A DNA stretch of 41,921 nucleotides from Paulinella micropora (taxonomy: Eukaryota; Cercozoa; Imbricatea; Euglyphida): positions 1,008,054-1,049,974 of the forward strand of contig BJOX01000052.1 of NCBI GenBank assembly GCA_009731375.1. Direction: 5' to 3'. Shown in pieces: positions 32,527 to 41,921 of the stretch. A program made the position numbers and the translations under genes. Below the pieces are notes generated by a model. The model was not told where the DNA came from. It did no database searches and saw nothing but the letters and a program-made list of their open reading frames with translations. How positions within the stretch are numbered: the first letter of the stretch is position 1; every line of letters begins with the position of its first letter.

Positions 32527-34781
32527 ACTTCCGAGGCTGTAGTAGAAAGGGAAGCCAGAACCCAAACAACTGACAAGCCAAAGGGGAAAACCGTTAAAAA
32601 CTGAGTGACCCTTTGACACGAGTCAACTGACACGATGCGTTACGTTCGTAACCTGCACCAATGCCAAAACATACACCAAACAACAACCCGGGCCATAAGT
32701 GCAATTTTTCTTATCAGAAAGTTTAGCCATAAATTCCCTTGGGAAGTCAACCGTGCTAGGTGATGGGCACAGTGTCGGTCGGCCCGCAAAATACATAGTG
32801 GCATTGAGTGTCGTACGGCTTGTCGTTATTTGACTTTTATGCTTGGTCTGCCCCTCTCCTCAGGCTGTTGAGTGACGACTAAGTGCCAGAGTAGCTGTTC
32901 CGGTTACATCTGAAGTCGCTAACAAAAATTAAACGGGGTTTGCTTTTGCTTTTCGTGAGCTTCACAAAAAGCCAAAGTTCTCACGTTTTTCTCGCTTTGA
33001 TTTTCTTAGGGTTTTTGACACATTGAACATCCGAACCGTGAGAAAAGGGTGTTGACCTTTTTCAAGTTTTGTTTAAGTTAGTTGGACTCTATGATTTGCC
33101 TCGTGCTCCGGGCCCCGCATGAACTCAGGCGTCCCGATACCTATCGACGAAGTCGAAGCTACTATACGGCTCCTCGCAATCATTCCACTGCACAGAGCAG
33201 ATTCTACTCTGTGGCTTACTACCGAAGGCACAAATACCGCCTTGGAGACGAAACTCAAATCTCTCCCCTGCCGCACCATCCGCGCTCAGTAGTCTAACAC
33301 CACGAAACGCTCAAGCCCCGTGGGACTTGGCTATTGTCATCCCGCCGACTGACCGTTCTGTGACCGTCGCGCGGGCTATGTTCTACCTTCGCAAGCAATT
33401 TGCCCTGCTCATGCAGGAAGACCGCATTGACTACGTCCCGCACCGTACCCTTCCACAAGAAACTGTCGATGAGTGTCACCAAATCCAATTTGAAGACAAC
33501 TTAGTGTGGTTAGTCTTTGGCCTTCGCATGGAATGGAACTACAGTTACCCTTTTGTCGCTACGTCGCACGCTTCTTGCGTCGCTCCACCAAGCCAAGCTT
33601 GACATCGTTTTAGACGAGGTATCATCATCATCGGCGAACCCTTCGCATTGCACGTCTTCTAAAAAGACAGATAAGCAAAGTTCAAGGAGTAGCCACCCCC
33701 TTTCACTCTCAAGTGGGTTTTACCCATCGTAATGGCTTCACCCGCCCCCGCCCAGCGCTTTTCCCACTTGAATCGTCATCGTCCCTAGAAACATTACGCC
33801 ATGACCGGCGTGCTCATGTAAGTCCTTGATCGCCTCTTGTGCCTGCAGGTCAACGATTATTCTCACCGAACTTGAACCCCTCAGTGCCACCGTGGTTATA
33901 TCGGCACGGCATACACTTGGTGCTTCATTGGTTCATCTCGGCTATGTGATACCCGGCCACCTAATTCTCTACGGCTCGACATCGCCTCCTGATATCATAG
34001 CTCGCTACTGCGCCTCAATTGTCCCAGTCCCGCTGCAGATCATGGATATCCGGCCCCGGCTGATCATCATCCGCATCGCGCCAGTATAGACGCATCATTC
34101 TTCTACTCTCCAATGGTTTAAGAGATTCACCCACCTCTCTTTTTCCTTTTGACATTTTTTTTAAAGTGAGACAACATGCTTCGTTCGTTAATTATAATCA
34201 CTCATTCTGTACGCAACTCAACTCAACCGTTAGGTCTGGGGGGGGGGGGAAGCTATCAGACTGAGCACCTTAACGACCGGCCAAAACCTTTACCGTTGAT
34301 AAGTCACTCTTTTTGACCGGTTCATCAGATTCTCCTCTGCACGACGTTTCGACTTCAGTAACTAGTTTTCGATTCCGTTCAGAAATGATTTCAAACGATC
34401 AGTTCAAAGTTCTTTTTAGCTATTCGCGGCCACTTTTCCCCATTCGCATGACCTTTTCCCCCGATTTCCCGTGAAACACGTTTTACTGTAAATTTTGTGG
34501 ACAAAGAGAAGGATTCTCGGAAAAACACAATATCTAAATGTCTTTTCCGTTCCCAGTCATTTTCGCCTAGGCTTCCCAAATCAATTTGGGATTTTTAAGT
34601 CCACCAATCCGACAATATCAGTTTTATGACTGTTAACTTGAAGACAAAAGACACTATCCGTTTGAGAACTGGAGACCTCACAATCTACGTTCGACACTTG
34701 ATCGTAAGTTGCATCCAAGCCTGCCAAGAGTTCGAAATTACGTAAATAAACGAAGTGACCTCTCTACTATTTACTGGTATT
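32527..34781 (+). repeat. Tandem unit 5, truncated at the TCTA tract
   Basis: It is B-like at three of the four diagnostic sites (A-like 'gtcgtacgg' at the other), with edge-specific changes ('gctacgtcg', 'ctactgcgcc', 'gacattttttttaaag'). The homology stops exactly where the TCTA microsatellite begins in the other units; unrelated sequence starts at about 34782. The array end therefore lies at a microsatellite. Confidence 0.92.
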
Positions 34782-34889
34782 TCACCTGCTCCGAATCTCA
34801 TTGAGTCAGGACTCAAAGCAGCCATACTATGGTGTTCTTATTAAGAATTTATTGTATCTGCCCACTTGAAGAGTTGTACTATGATACAA

Positions 34890-35395
34890 ACTCACATTTC
34901 ATCTCTTGTACTGAGGAGCCTCAGGAAGATTAGGTTATTTTCAGAGTTCTTGGAATTGGATGGATAAGTATCTCGGCTTGCATCATAAGTTAAATTTTCA
35001 GGAAATAGTGAGAGTCTAGTATTCAATAACAGTGGTTTACCAGACCACGAGTGACCGTGCTCACCTCTTTGCAAAAGGTTAAGTAAATGCAAGTTTTAGT
35101 TCACGTGAAAGGGCAAAGGTTGGGTAAACTTCTCGTAGTAAGGTATGTGTATTGTCTCCAGGGCTTTGGAGCCGGCTGTGCTCCCGACGAAGGTTCTGAG
35201 GTAGAAGCTTGTGGTGTAGAATAGGGTTTGGTTGTGTTGTGAACACGGTTGGATTGCGGCGCGGCGGTAGTAACGGATGTGAGGGAGTTGAAGTGGAAGG
35301 CCCGGATGAGTCGTACGGTCAGAGTGAGAAAAATACAAGCTGATACAGGTAAAAAAGGAAATGGCATTTGTAAAAAAGGAAATTTTCCAGTGCAC
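34890..35395 (-). CDS. Weak candidate host coding region, minus strand
   Basis: A frame at 35367-35101 starts MPFPFLPVSACIFLTLTVRL (signal-peptide-like) and continues Ser/Thr/Pro-rich (TTKPYSTPQASTSEPSSGAQ), as in secreted or mucin-type stalks. A second frame at 35092-34892 reads PLLLNTRLSLFPENLTYDAS. They could be exons of one small gene, but no splice structure is proven and the overlapping frame at 35395-35096 is equally long. The surrounding 34782-35510 has no other feature. Confidence 0.2.
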
Positions 35396-35514
35396 CTACG
35401 ACGTGAAAATATTAATACTACGTGACTGGGAAAAATGGAAATTAGTTTGAAATCACTGTCAATTGTTTTGTATTCATAGTACGCTGATATTTCCTCGATG
35501 ATTTGAATTAAATA

Positions 35515-35793
35515 ATATTGCTGTTGACATTCAAGACAACAAAAAAAATTGATTTTTCTGTTTTGGTTGGAATTTCAGTTTTGGTTGGAATTTTGATTTT
35601 GGGTGAAAATTTGAATTTTTCAAATTAACTGCTATATTCGTCCGCAAAATATCGTAAATTTTCGCGAAATGTTACCGTTAAATTTGAAAATTTGAATTTT
35701 TGTCACAAAAATGAAAAACTGTCAAAAAATGAAAATCTTACACAAAAATGAAAAATTAATTTTTGTTGTTGTCTTGAATGTCAACAGCAATAT
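35515..35793. mobile_element. 279-bp MITE with ~28-bp terminal inverted repeats
   Basis: 'atattgctgttgacattc' continuing to 'aagacaacaa' at 35515-35542 is matched in inverted form at 35766-35793, with similar A/T-rich continuation inside. The interior is AT-rich with further inverted 'aaatttgaaa' / 'gaatttt' pieces, no ORF, and a 'ccgcaaaatatcg...cgcgaaatg' core. This is a typical non-autonomous DNA transposon structure. A clear target duplication is not visible; TA or AT at the ends is possible. Confidence 0.8.
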
Positions 35794-35912
35794 CTTTTGA
35801 ACATATACAATAACCGACAAAAGCAATTTATTCCTCTCATCTCCGGATCGCACTACATCTGCTAACCTAGGGCCCGGTGACTTATAGCTCTGCGCACTGC
35901 ATCTCAGCTCTG

Positions 35913-36152
35913 CTAACCTAGACTTGGTAGCTCTGTCACTGGTGACATTCGAGCCCGTACGGCTGCATCAGAACCGGATTTCGGCTGTTCAAAATCGAAG
36001 AAAATCAAAAATTCAAAAATCATCTTCAGTTCTTTGAAGCTACCGAAGTCAGTTTTCACTCTCTGAAGCTCTAAATCAGCTCTTTCTCCTTCTTTCACCT
36101 CCGGACAGAAGGCTCTTGATACCTCTTCCATTTTATCTCTTCTGCTTCCCAC
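35913..36152 (-). CDS. Weak candidate ORF of 79 codons
   Basis: The frame reads MEEVSRAFCPEVKEGERADL then ELQRVKTDFGSFKELKMIFE, protein-like in composition, but has no recognisable family or splice context. The direct repeat 'tctgctaacctag' occurs twice nearby (about 35859 and 35911). It may be an exon or chance. Confidence 0.2.
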   Translation of the reverse strand: MGSRRDKMEEVSRAFCPEVKEGERADLELQRVKTDFGSFKELKMIFEFLIFFDFEQPKSGSDAAVRARMSPVTELPSLG

Positions 36153-36339
36153 TCAGCTCTACGAGTGGCAAGTATTATATTAAAACAGTGCTTGCGTAAA
36201 AAGGCACTAAGGTTTTTATTTCATTCCCAGAACATTACAGTAATTTTTCTCATTCATTGATACTCACTGAGTAGTGTTACTACCGTCCGGTAGTATTAAG
36301 TTAAGCTTCATATTAACATGACATAGGACGACGACGGAC

Positions 36340-36488
36340 TTGGAAAATACTGTTACTTCAACGCCAACAAAGAGAAAGAAGGAAGAGGAAGAGCAGCAGG
36401 AGGAGCAGGAGGATGAGAAGAATAAAGAGTCCCGAAGGAAGAGGAGGAGCAGGTCCTGGAGCAGCAGCAGGAGGAGCAGCAGGAGCAG

Positions 36489-36521
<33 letters not shown>

Positions 36522-37140
36522 GAGGAGGAGGAGGAGGAGGAGGAGGAGGAGGAGNNNNNNNNNNNNNNNNNNNNNNNNNNNNNNNNNNNNNNNNNNNNNN
36601 NNNNNNNNNNNNNNNNNNNNNNNNNNNNNNNNNNNNNNNNNNNNNNNNNNNNNNNNNNNNNNNNNNNNNNNNNNNNNNNNNNNNNNNNNNNNNNNNNNNN
36701 NNNNNNNNNNNNNNNNNNNNNNNNNNNNNNNNNNNNNNNNNNNNNNNNNNNNNNNNNNNNNNNNNNNNNNNNNNNNNNNNNNNNNNNNNNNNNNNNNNNN
36801 NNNNNNNNNNNNNNNGGGGGGGGGGGGGGAAGGAGGAGGAAGAGGAGGAGGAGGAGGAGGAGAAGAAAAGAAAAAGAAGAAGAAGAAGAAGGAAGAAGGA
36901 AGAAGAAGGAAGGAAGAAGGAAGAAGGAAGAAAACATAGAAGAAAGAAGAAGAAGAAGAGGAAGAAGGAAGAAGGAAGAAAGAAGAAAGAAAGAAAGAAA
37001 GAAAGAAGGAAGGAAAGAAGGAAGGAAAGAAGGAAGGAAGGAAGGAACGAAGGAAGGAACGAAGGAAGGAAGGAAGAAGAAGAAGAAGAAGAAGAAGAAG
37101 AAGAAGAAGAAGAAGAAGAAGAAGAAGAAGCAGCAGCAGC
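36340..37140. repeat. Purine-rich (GGA/GAA/GAAG) low-complexity tract
   Basis: Long G/A-only runs on the + strand (agg, aag, gaag, ggaa units), with short cag runs at both outer ends, surround a 261-N gap. All long Lys/Glu/Gly or Leu/Phe/Ser frames here are artefacts of the repeat. Confidence 0.95.
36555..36815. other. 261-N assembly gap in the purine tract
   Basis: The gap lies between an (agg)n run and a poly-G run, the kind of sequence that stops polymerases and assemblers. Confidence 0.98.
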
Positions 37141-37201
37141 AGGGCCAGGAGCATCCCAACAACAGCTTTCGTATTTACGGCTGGTAATGTCACTTGCTGA
37201 T

Positions 37202-38061
37202 TTAATACACAGTCAGCAAGGTGAAGCAAAAGTAAAAGAGCAGAATCGGATAAGCGATAAGCCACCGTTGTGCACGCATTTTGAGCACCTAAAGGACACA
37301 AACGGTAAAGGTCAACTTTGGGTCTGTCTACTCTTTCCTTTCAAAGGAGGGGTTTACCAATTCCACAAAACGCGTGGCAGTGAACGTAGACCACGCTATA
37401 CAAAATAGAGACGCTACAGCTCCAAAAGCAGTCCTAAATACATTGAAATGCACGAAGCATCGTTCAGACAAATAATCCGAACTAGGCAGCGACACAGCAC
37501 GGGAGGTAAATGAACCAGAACAAAAGAGGTAGGTTGGGGGGAGTAGGGCTGTAAGTTTAACCAAAAGTTGAGGGTTGGGCGTGACCTCAAGTTGATGACG
37601 ATGTTGAAGACTGAAAGAATGTTGATGGGTAGCAAGCAGTAGCCCAGGATGGTGATCACACGTTCCATGCCAATACTGTACCGTAACCAGACAAACGAGC
37701 GAGGTGTGACTGGACCGATGTATGCAGCAGCGATGAGTGATGCGTATCAAAACTGTTGGCAGGCGTTTCATGTAGCATGTCAAAGGAGGATACGAGGATG
37801 ATGCCGAGAGAAGTGGCGACTGACCCGTTAGGAGACATGAGATTGAGAATGAGGTAGATGACCAGCGATCCGACAACACCTGACACCGCATGCATAGAGT
37901 GCTTGCGTGGTAGCCTCAATGTATTGCATATCTGTGACGCACATGTGCATGTTGCCGAAAGACGCACAACATAAATCTTGCAGCATTTGTATTTCAAATA
38001 ATTGACCGAAGCCGTAGATATAGCCGAAGTGTAGCTTGCCGGTCTGTCCATCACATGCATT

Positions 38062-38109
<48 letters not shown>

Positions 38110-39744
38110 GAGATAGAGACCCGCACAGTGTGTATGTGTGTATGTATCTATTTAGACTTAAATTACTATCGCTTGGACGTTCCGGACCTGAATGGGGCAG
38201 ACATTCCCTTTGTGCGGGTATGTATCTATGTATCTATGTTTTATCCACGAACCACAATTATGTATGCGTGGCTTGCCAGTCTGTCCATCATATGTATTAT
38301 CATGAGCCACCATTATGTAGGCTCAACATGGATTAGGAAGTTGTGACTGGAGCAGTTCAGTGGCAGGTCACACATATTTCGAGCAATAAGAGTCAAGATA
38401 CAGTGGCTCATCGCAAGGTGCAGGCATGAGTAGGTTGCCAGTAACAGAGTGGAGCCCAAGGCGAGTGCGAAGAATAGCGGGCCGGAGAGGTCCGCGTGCT
38501 CCTGCAAGTCCGGAGTCTGCAGCAAACAAACATTCTTTTTCTTTCCCTCAGAAAACTATGCCTCCTTTAAAACTCCCACAGAAAACTATGCCTCCTTTAA
38601 AACTCACCAGCGGCACGGTTGGTAAAATGATGGCACGCGTTTTCTTAAGGATATCCCCGAAGTCGATGCCCAATTCCTGTCAGCACACATTCAATGCCTC
38701 ACTGTGGTGATGGCTTTGGGGTGTCTAAAGGAGGGATGATGTGCACAGAATGAAATGATTTGCCTCGAGAAGCGGTGGCTCGTCAGCAAAATTGGCTGGA
38801 TCATTGGGGTTACAGCTGGGTGCAGCGGTGCTACTGGCGGAAGCAGGGGTGGACGGAATGAACATGGATGGCATCAAAGAAGCCACGGCTCCAGACACCA
38901 TCGAACGCATCGCTGCCTCTGGAACAGCCAAAACGATGGATAGGCCAGAATCGCAGGTCATACTAATCGTTGCCGTCATTGTATTGATCAAAGAACTACA
39001 AGAGGGAGAGAGATTACCTTGAAGCGAGGAAGGTGGGGACATGGTTCCACTTATATTGGAAGGAAAGGCTGCCATCAACGGGTTTGGGGGATTGGACGCT
39101 ACTGAAGGAGTGGCGGTAGGAAAGGAGGGATTTGCGTTTTGGGAGGCGGAGCTGAGATGTTGCGAGTTGTAATGAGGTTGCATTTGTTGCTGGTACTCGA
39201 GATGACTTGTTTGATTAACTTGCTGAAATGAATCTACAAGGGAGAAATGAACTTAAGAAAAGGCCTAATTTATGATGCAAGTACCTGTGTCACTGGGTCC
39301 TCCACTGTAGAAAGAAAGATTCGGACCCTCTCCTTCACCTGTCTCGCCTCCAAAGTCTCCGCCTGCACCGCCGGGTTTTGGTTGTGCTCCATAGGTGTTA
39401 GCGTCATAGCTCCACTGGTCGCTGACAGAAAGCAGATGTGAATTCGTCAGCCAAGAGAGAAATGACCTGGTTTGAGACGAAGTGGTGTTGTTTGGCAATG
39501 AAGCGCCCCATGATGATTGCGAGTTCTGCGTACTCGGCATTGAAGCGCCCCATGATGGCTGCGAGTGCGTACCCTGTTATTATACAGGCCATGACTTCAG
39601 GCTCCTAACATCTACTGTAGTACTCATCAAAAATGCGTTGAAAGCACAGAAGGTGGATATGACCCGTTGTTGAAAGCGTTGACCAGAGCCTGCAGGAGGA
39701 GGAAAGCCAAAAGCTGCCCACTCCTCCTCCTCCTCTGTAGACAT
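37202..39744 (-). CDS. YIPF5-like: Yip1-family membrane protein (YIPF5-like), ten exons
   Basis: Yip1/YIPF5 proteins are five-TM proteins of ER exit sites and early Golgi that bind Rab GTPases and COPII partners. Exons by complement: 39664-39744, 39285-39414, 38764-39233, 38608-38676, 38439-38516, 38007-38043, 37825-37879, 37586-37675, 37358-37433 and 37202-37288. They sum to 1,173 nt in frame (390 aa). Family marks: DEPPLLE|ELGIDFGDIL, DLSGPLFFALALGSTLLL, TGKLHFGYIYG, LILNLMSPNG, ITILGYCLLP, then LIAYPILLFYFCFTLLTVY* at the end. The N-terminal region (MSTEEEEEWAAFG, then Tyr/Gly- and Gln/Ser/Pro-rich) is longer than in human YIPF5 (257 aa). A 222-nt stretch in exon 3 (38796-39017) has GT...AG ends and may be spliced out, leaving 316 aa. 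Introns after exons 3 and 5 start with GC. The exon 1/2 junction is the least certain. No disruptive change is seen. Confidence 0.88.
38063..38108. repeat. TAGA microsatellite inside intron 5 of the Yip1-like gene
   Basis: About ten 'taga' units 20 bp upstream of the exon 6 acceptor (gene orientation). The same motif in the other orientation is the TCTA repeat of the tandem array. The intron also holds a diverged copy (about 38270-38300) of the exon 6 acceptor region ('cttgccagtctgtccatcat'). Confidence 0.9.
38547..38606. repeat. Tandem duplication of ~28 bp beside an exon donor
   Basis: 'cagaaaactatgcctccttt' followed by 'aaaactc' occurs twice, in intron 4 immediately next to the exon 4 donor of the Yip1-like gene. 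The second copy provides the GTGAGT donor. Confidence 0.85.
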
Positions 39745-40319
39745 CGGTCACCAGCAAGCTTTTTAATAAAATTTGTTTCGCTGCTCTATGTTCCTCCGGA
39801 GCAAAATGGAAAGGTTTGAGCCATTGTAGGCGTAAATATGGCTTACTTCCCGTTGCAAAAAGGGAATGCACCACAAAGACAATAGAGAGGACAGACAAAG
39901 CCAAAAGAGGACAAACATTAGAACCAAATATAAGAAAATAACAGCTGCAGTAACAATGCAAAACCAACAAACAAATTCAAGACAAGATATGTATCCATAA
40001 GACAGCAAAAGCAAAGGAGCACACACAAGCGAGAGACATACATATGAGGCTAGGCAAAGCCAGGGAAGAGCAGGCAGAAAGATACAGTGTCCATTGATAA
40101 AGGTATAGTGAGTACTCAACGATTGAAGCCAACGCAAGGGAATTTGAATACCGGTCGTGGTTCCAAGGTGCCAGCGTACAGGCTCACCTAGCGGGTGTGG
40201 CCGAGTATCAAATCTTGCCGCACAACCCCTCAGTTAGTTTAATTACTGTAATGTGAAAACATGCAGGAAATTTTATGAGCAATAACAATCAGGGTAAGAG
40301 GCATACAGAGGTCTACGAC
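39745..40319. other. Upstream region of the Yip1-like gene, no supported gene
   Basis: Minus-strand frames (39763-40137 and 39605-39970) are hydrophobic and Leu/Cys/Phe-rich but overlap one another and the promoter side of exon 1. A T-rich template strand explains this composition. The 5' UTR and promoter probably lie here. Confidence 0.4.
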
Positions 40320-40520
40320 ACACACACACACATAAATACACATACATACATACATACATATGTACATACATACATATGTACATTCATACATACACATACA
40401 CATACATACATACATAACATACATACATACATAACATACATACATAACATACATACATAACATGCATACATACATACATACATACATACAATGTACATAC
40501 ATACATACATACATACCATC
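40320..40520. repeat. CACA/TACA microsatellite
   Basis: (ca)n then (taca)n with 'taacatacat' variants; the frames over it are artefacts. Confidence 0.95.
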
Positions 40521-40578
40521 AGCATCCTCAGCCTTTTTGCTGCATTCCTGCCCATACAAGGTTCAAAAATTCACCATT

Positions 40579-40610
40579 CCCCCCCCCCCCCCCCCCCCCC
40601 NNNNNNNNNN
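40579..40610. other. Poly-C run followed by a 10-N gap
   Basis: A 22-C homopolymer runs directly into 10 N (40601-40610), so the gap reflects an unresolved homopolymer. Confidence 0.95.
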
Positions 40611-40775
40611 CTATTACAACTACTACTATCTTTTCCCCCACTTTTCTACCTCCTACACATGCCTGTTCTCTTATTGTTATATTCCACAACTCTTACATCC
40701 ATTCCAATACCCATGCCCCACATGTCCCTCTTGATTTTGCACTCACGGGGTGGCTGTATTGAAAAAAATCTTAAA

Positions 40776-41214
40776 CATACATACATACATACGTACGTTA
40801 CATACATACATAACATACATAACATACATAACATACACACACACACACACAACACACACAACACACACACACACACACACACAACACACACACACACAAC
40901 ACACACACAACACACACACACACACGCGCGCGCGCGCATAGATATATACATACACACACATATATGTATATATATATGTATATATATATGTATTACATAT
41001 ATACATATATATGAAAAAATGTATATACATACGTTTCTATACATAAATATAAATATAAATATAAATATAAATATAAATATAAATATAAATATAAATATAA
41101 ATATAAATATAAATATAAATATAAATATAAATATAAATATAAATATAAATATATATATGTGTGTGTATACGCATACACACAGATACACACGCACTCTCTC
41201 TCTCTCTCTGTGTG

Positions 41215-41279
<65 letters not shown>

Positions 41280-41400
41280 CTCTCTCTCTCTCATATTACA
41301 TATATATATATGTTACATATATATATATATGTGTGTGTGTATGTGTGTGTGTATTTTTTTCATATATATATATGTATACATGTATATATATGTATATATA
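40776..41400. repeat. Compound microsatellite block (TACA, CA, TAAATA, CT, GT/AT)
   Basis: Successive tracts: tacata (40776-40835), ca (40836-40925), cg (40926-40937), at-rich, 'ataaat' hexamers (41041-41150), ct (41193-41292) and gt/ta (41300-41400). No gene. Confidence 0.95.
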
Positions 41401-41410
41401 ACACACACAC

Positions 41411-41921
41411 ACTCCTCCTCCTCCTTCTTCTTCTTCTTCTTCGTCTTCTTCTTCTTCTTCTTCTTCTTCTTCTTCTTCTTCTTCTTCTCCTCCTCCTCCT
41501 CCTTCTCCTTCTCCTTCTCCTTCTTCTTCTCCTTCTTCTCCTTCTTCTCCTCTTCTTCTTCTTCTTCTTCTTCTTCTTCTTCCTCGTCTTTTTCTTTTTT
41601 TTTTTCTTTTTTTTCTTTCTTTTTCTTCTTTCTTTTTCTTTCTTTCTTTCTTTCCTTCCTTTCCTTCACTTTCTTTTCTTTTCTTTTCTTTTCTTTCCTT
41701 TTCTTCCTTTTCTTTCTTTTCTTTCTTTTCTTTTCTTTTCTTTATTTTCTTTACTTTACTTTACTTCACTTTACTTCACTTTTCTTTTCTCTTCTCTTCT
41801 CTTCTCTTCTCTTCTCTTCTTCTCTTCTCTTCTCTTCTCTCCTCTCCTCTCCTCTCTCCTCTCCTCTCCTCACCTCACCTCACCTCACCTCACCTCTGCT
41901 CACTTCGCCTCGCCTCACCTC
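41411..41921. repeat. ~500-nt polypyrimidine tract to the window end
   Basis: Almost purely C/T: (ttc)n, (tcc)n, (tttct)n, (ttact/ttcact)n, (tcttc)n, (tctcc)n, then (cacct)n, with gradual unit change. Frames are artefacts. It mirrors the purine tract at 36340-37140 in composition. Confidence 0.95.

Noticed and set aside
18121-34781. Tandem units as rDNA or histone repeats
   Set aside because: No rRNA-like conserved stretches and no histone-like frames; the unit is dominated by microsatellites and short unrecognised frames.
36264-37408. 331-345 codon frames with poly-Leu, poly-Lys/Glu or X runs
   Set aside because: Produced by purine/pyrimidine low-complexity DNA and the N gap; all frames are open there.
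38725-39183. Single long ORF as an intronless gene
   Set aside because: Its ends do not match family boundaries; splice sites on both sides join it to YIPF5-like exons, so it is part of the multi-exon gene.
40185-40225. tRNA-like string 'gtggccgagtatcaaa' resembling a tRNA-Leu/Ser A box
   Set aside because: No matching acceptor stem, anticodon arm or B box at the right distance; cannot support a tRNA or a SINE.
41037-41669. Glu/Lys- and Arg/Glu-rich frames at the right end
   Set aside because: Artefacts of CT/TTC simple repeats and the TAAATA tract.

Overview
What it is. This is eukaryotic nuclear DNA (a scaffold with N gaps) holding long microsatellites, decayed transposons, a tandem array of ~3.6-kb units, one clear intron-containing host gene and an AT-rich block of intronless virus-type genes. 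The host gene, a Yip1/YIPF5 homologue on the minus strand at 37202-39744, has ten short exons and mostly 50-400 nt introns. The organism cannot be fixed from sequence alone. A compact-intron metazoan or a relative fits. Fragments such as the 'ccgcaaaat...' / 'cgcgaaa' MITE-like pieces (about 5180 and 35640) remind me of demosponge interspersed repeats, but that is only an impression.

Layout. 1-6360: host DNA with a partial Ty1/copia element (LTR at 975-1145), a ~350-bp repeat present twice (1163 and 5930), a minisatellite and no confident gene. 6360-16650: AT-rich, gene-dense block that I interpret as an endogenous Polinton-like virus (PLV)/Maverick-type element or part of one. In order it holds an rve integrase (-, broken), a DUF5754-like small protein (+, broken), a Lys/Glu-rich protein (-, one stop), a giant repeat-rich tail-fibre-like protein ending in a peptidase S74 chaperone domain (+, several frameshifts), a two-TM small protein (+), a GIY-YIG endonuclease with a zinc-finger tail (-), an unknown 124-aa protein (+), an FtsK/HerA-type packaging ATPase (+), a small basic GYG-motif protein (+), a coiled-coil protein (+, broken, with a gap) and a Pro-tailed protein (+). 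No capsid, polymerase or protease gene is visible. 16650-18120: GC-richer host-like DNA with an acidic ORF on the minus strand, then a sequence that is an inverted copy of one at 356-572.

18121-34781: five units (four complete, one truncated) of a tandem repeat, period ~3.63 kb, each with TCTA and TACA microsatellites. Diagnostic variants alternate A-B-A-B-B. 34782-37140: host DNA with a 279-bp inverted-repeat MITE and a purine-rich low-complexity tract interrupted by 261 N. 37202-39744: the Yip1-family gene. 39745-41921: mostly microsatellites and a 500-nt polypyrimidine tract.

How the genes fit together. The viral block has the expected division of labour: integration (integrase), DNA packaging (ATPase), host or surface contact (tail fibre with self-cleaving chaperone), a homing or repair-type nuclease, and virion basic/coiled-coil proteins. 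AT-rich TATATAAT-like motifs sit directly on many of its start codons, and strong hairpins span two stop codons. The central genes (12064-15055) are intact while both flanks are broken. The nearby host gene reads cleanly across ten exons, so the breaks look like real decay rather than general sequencing error.
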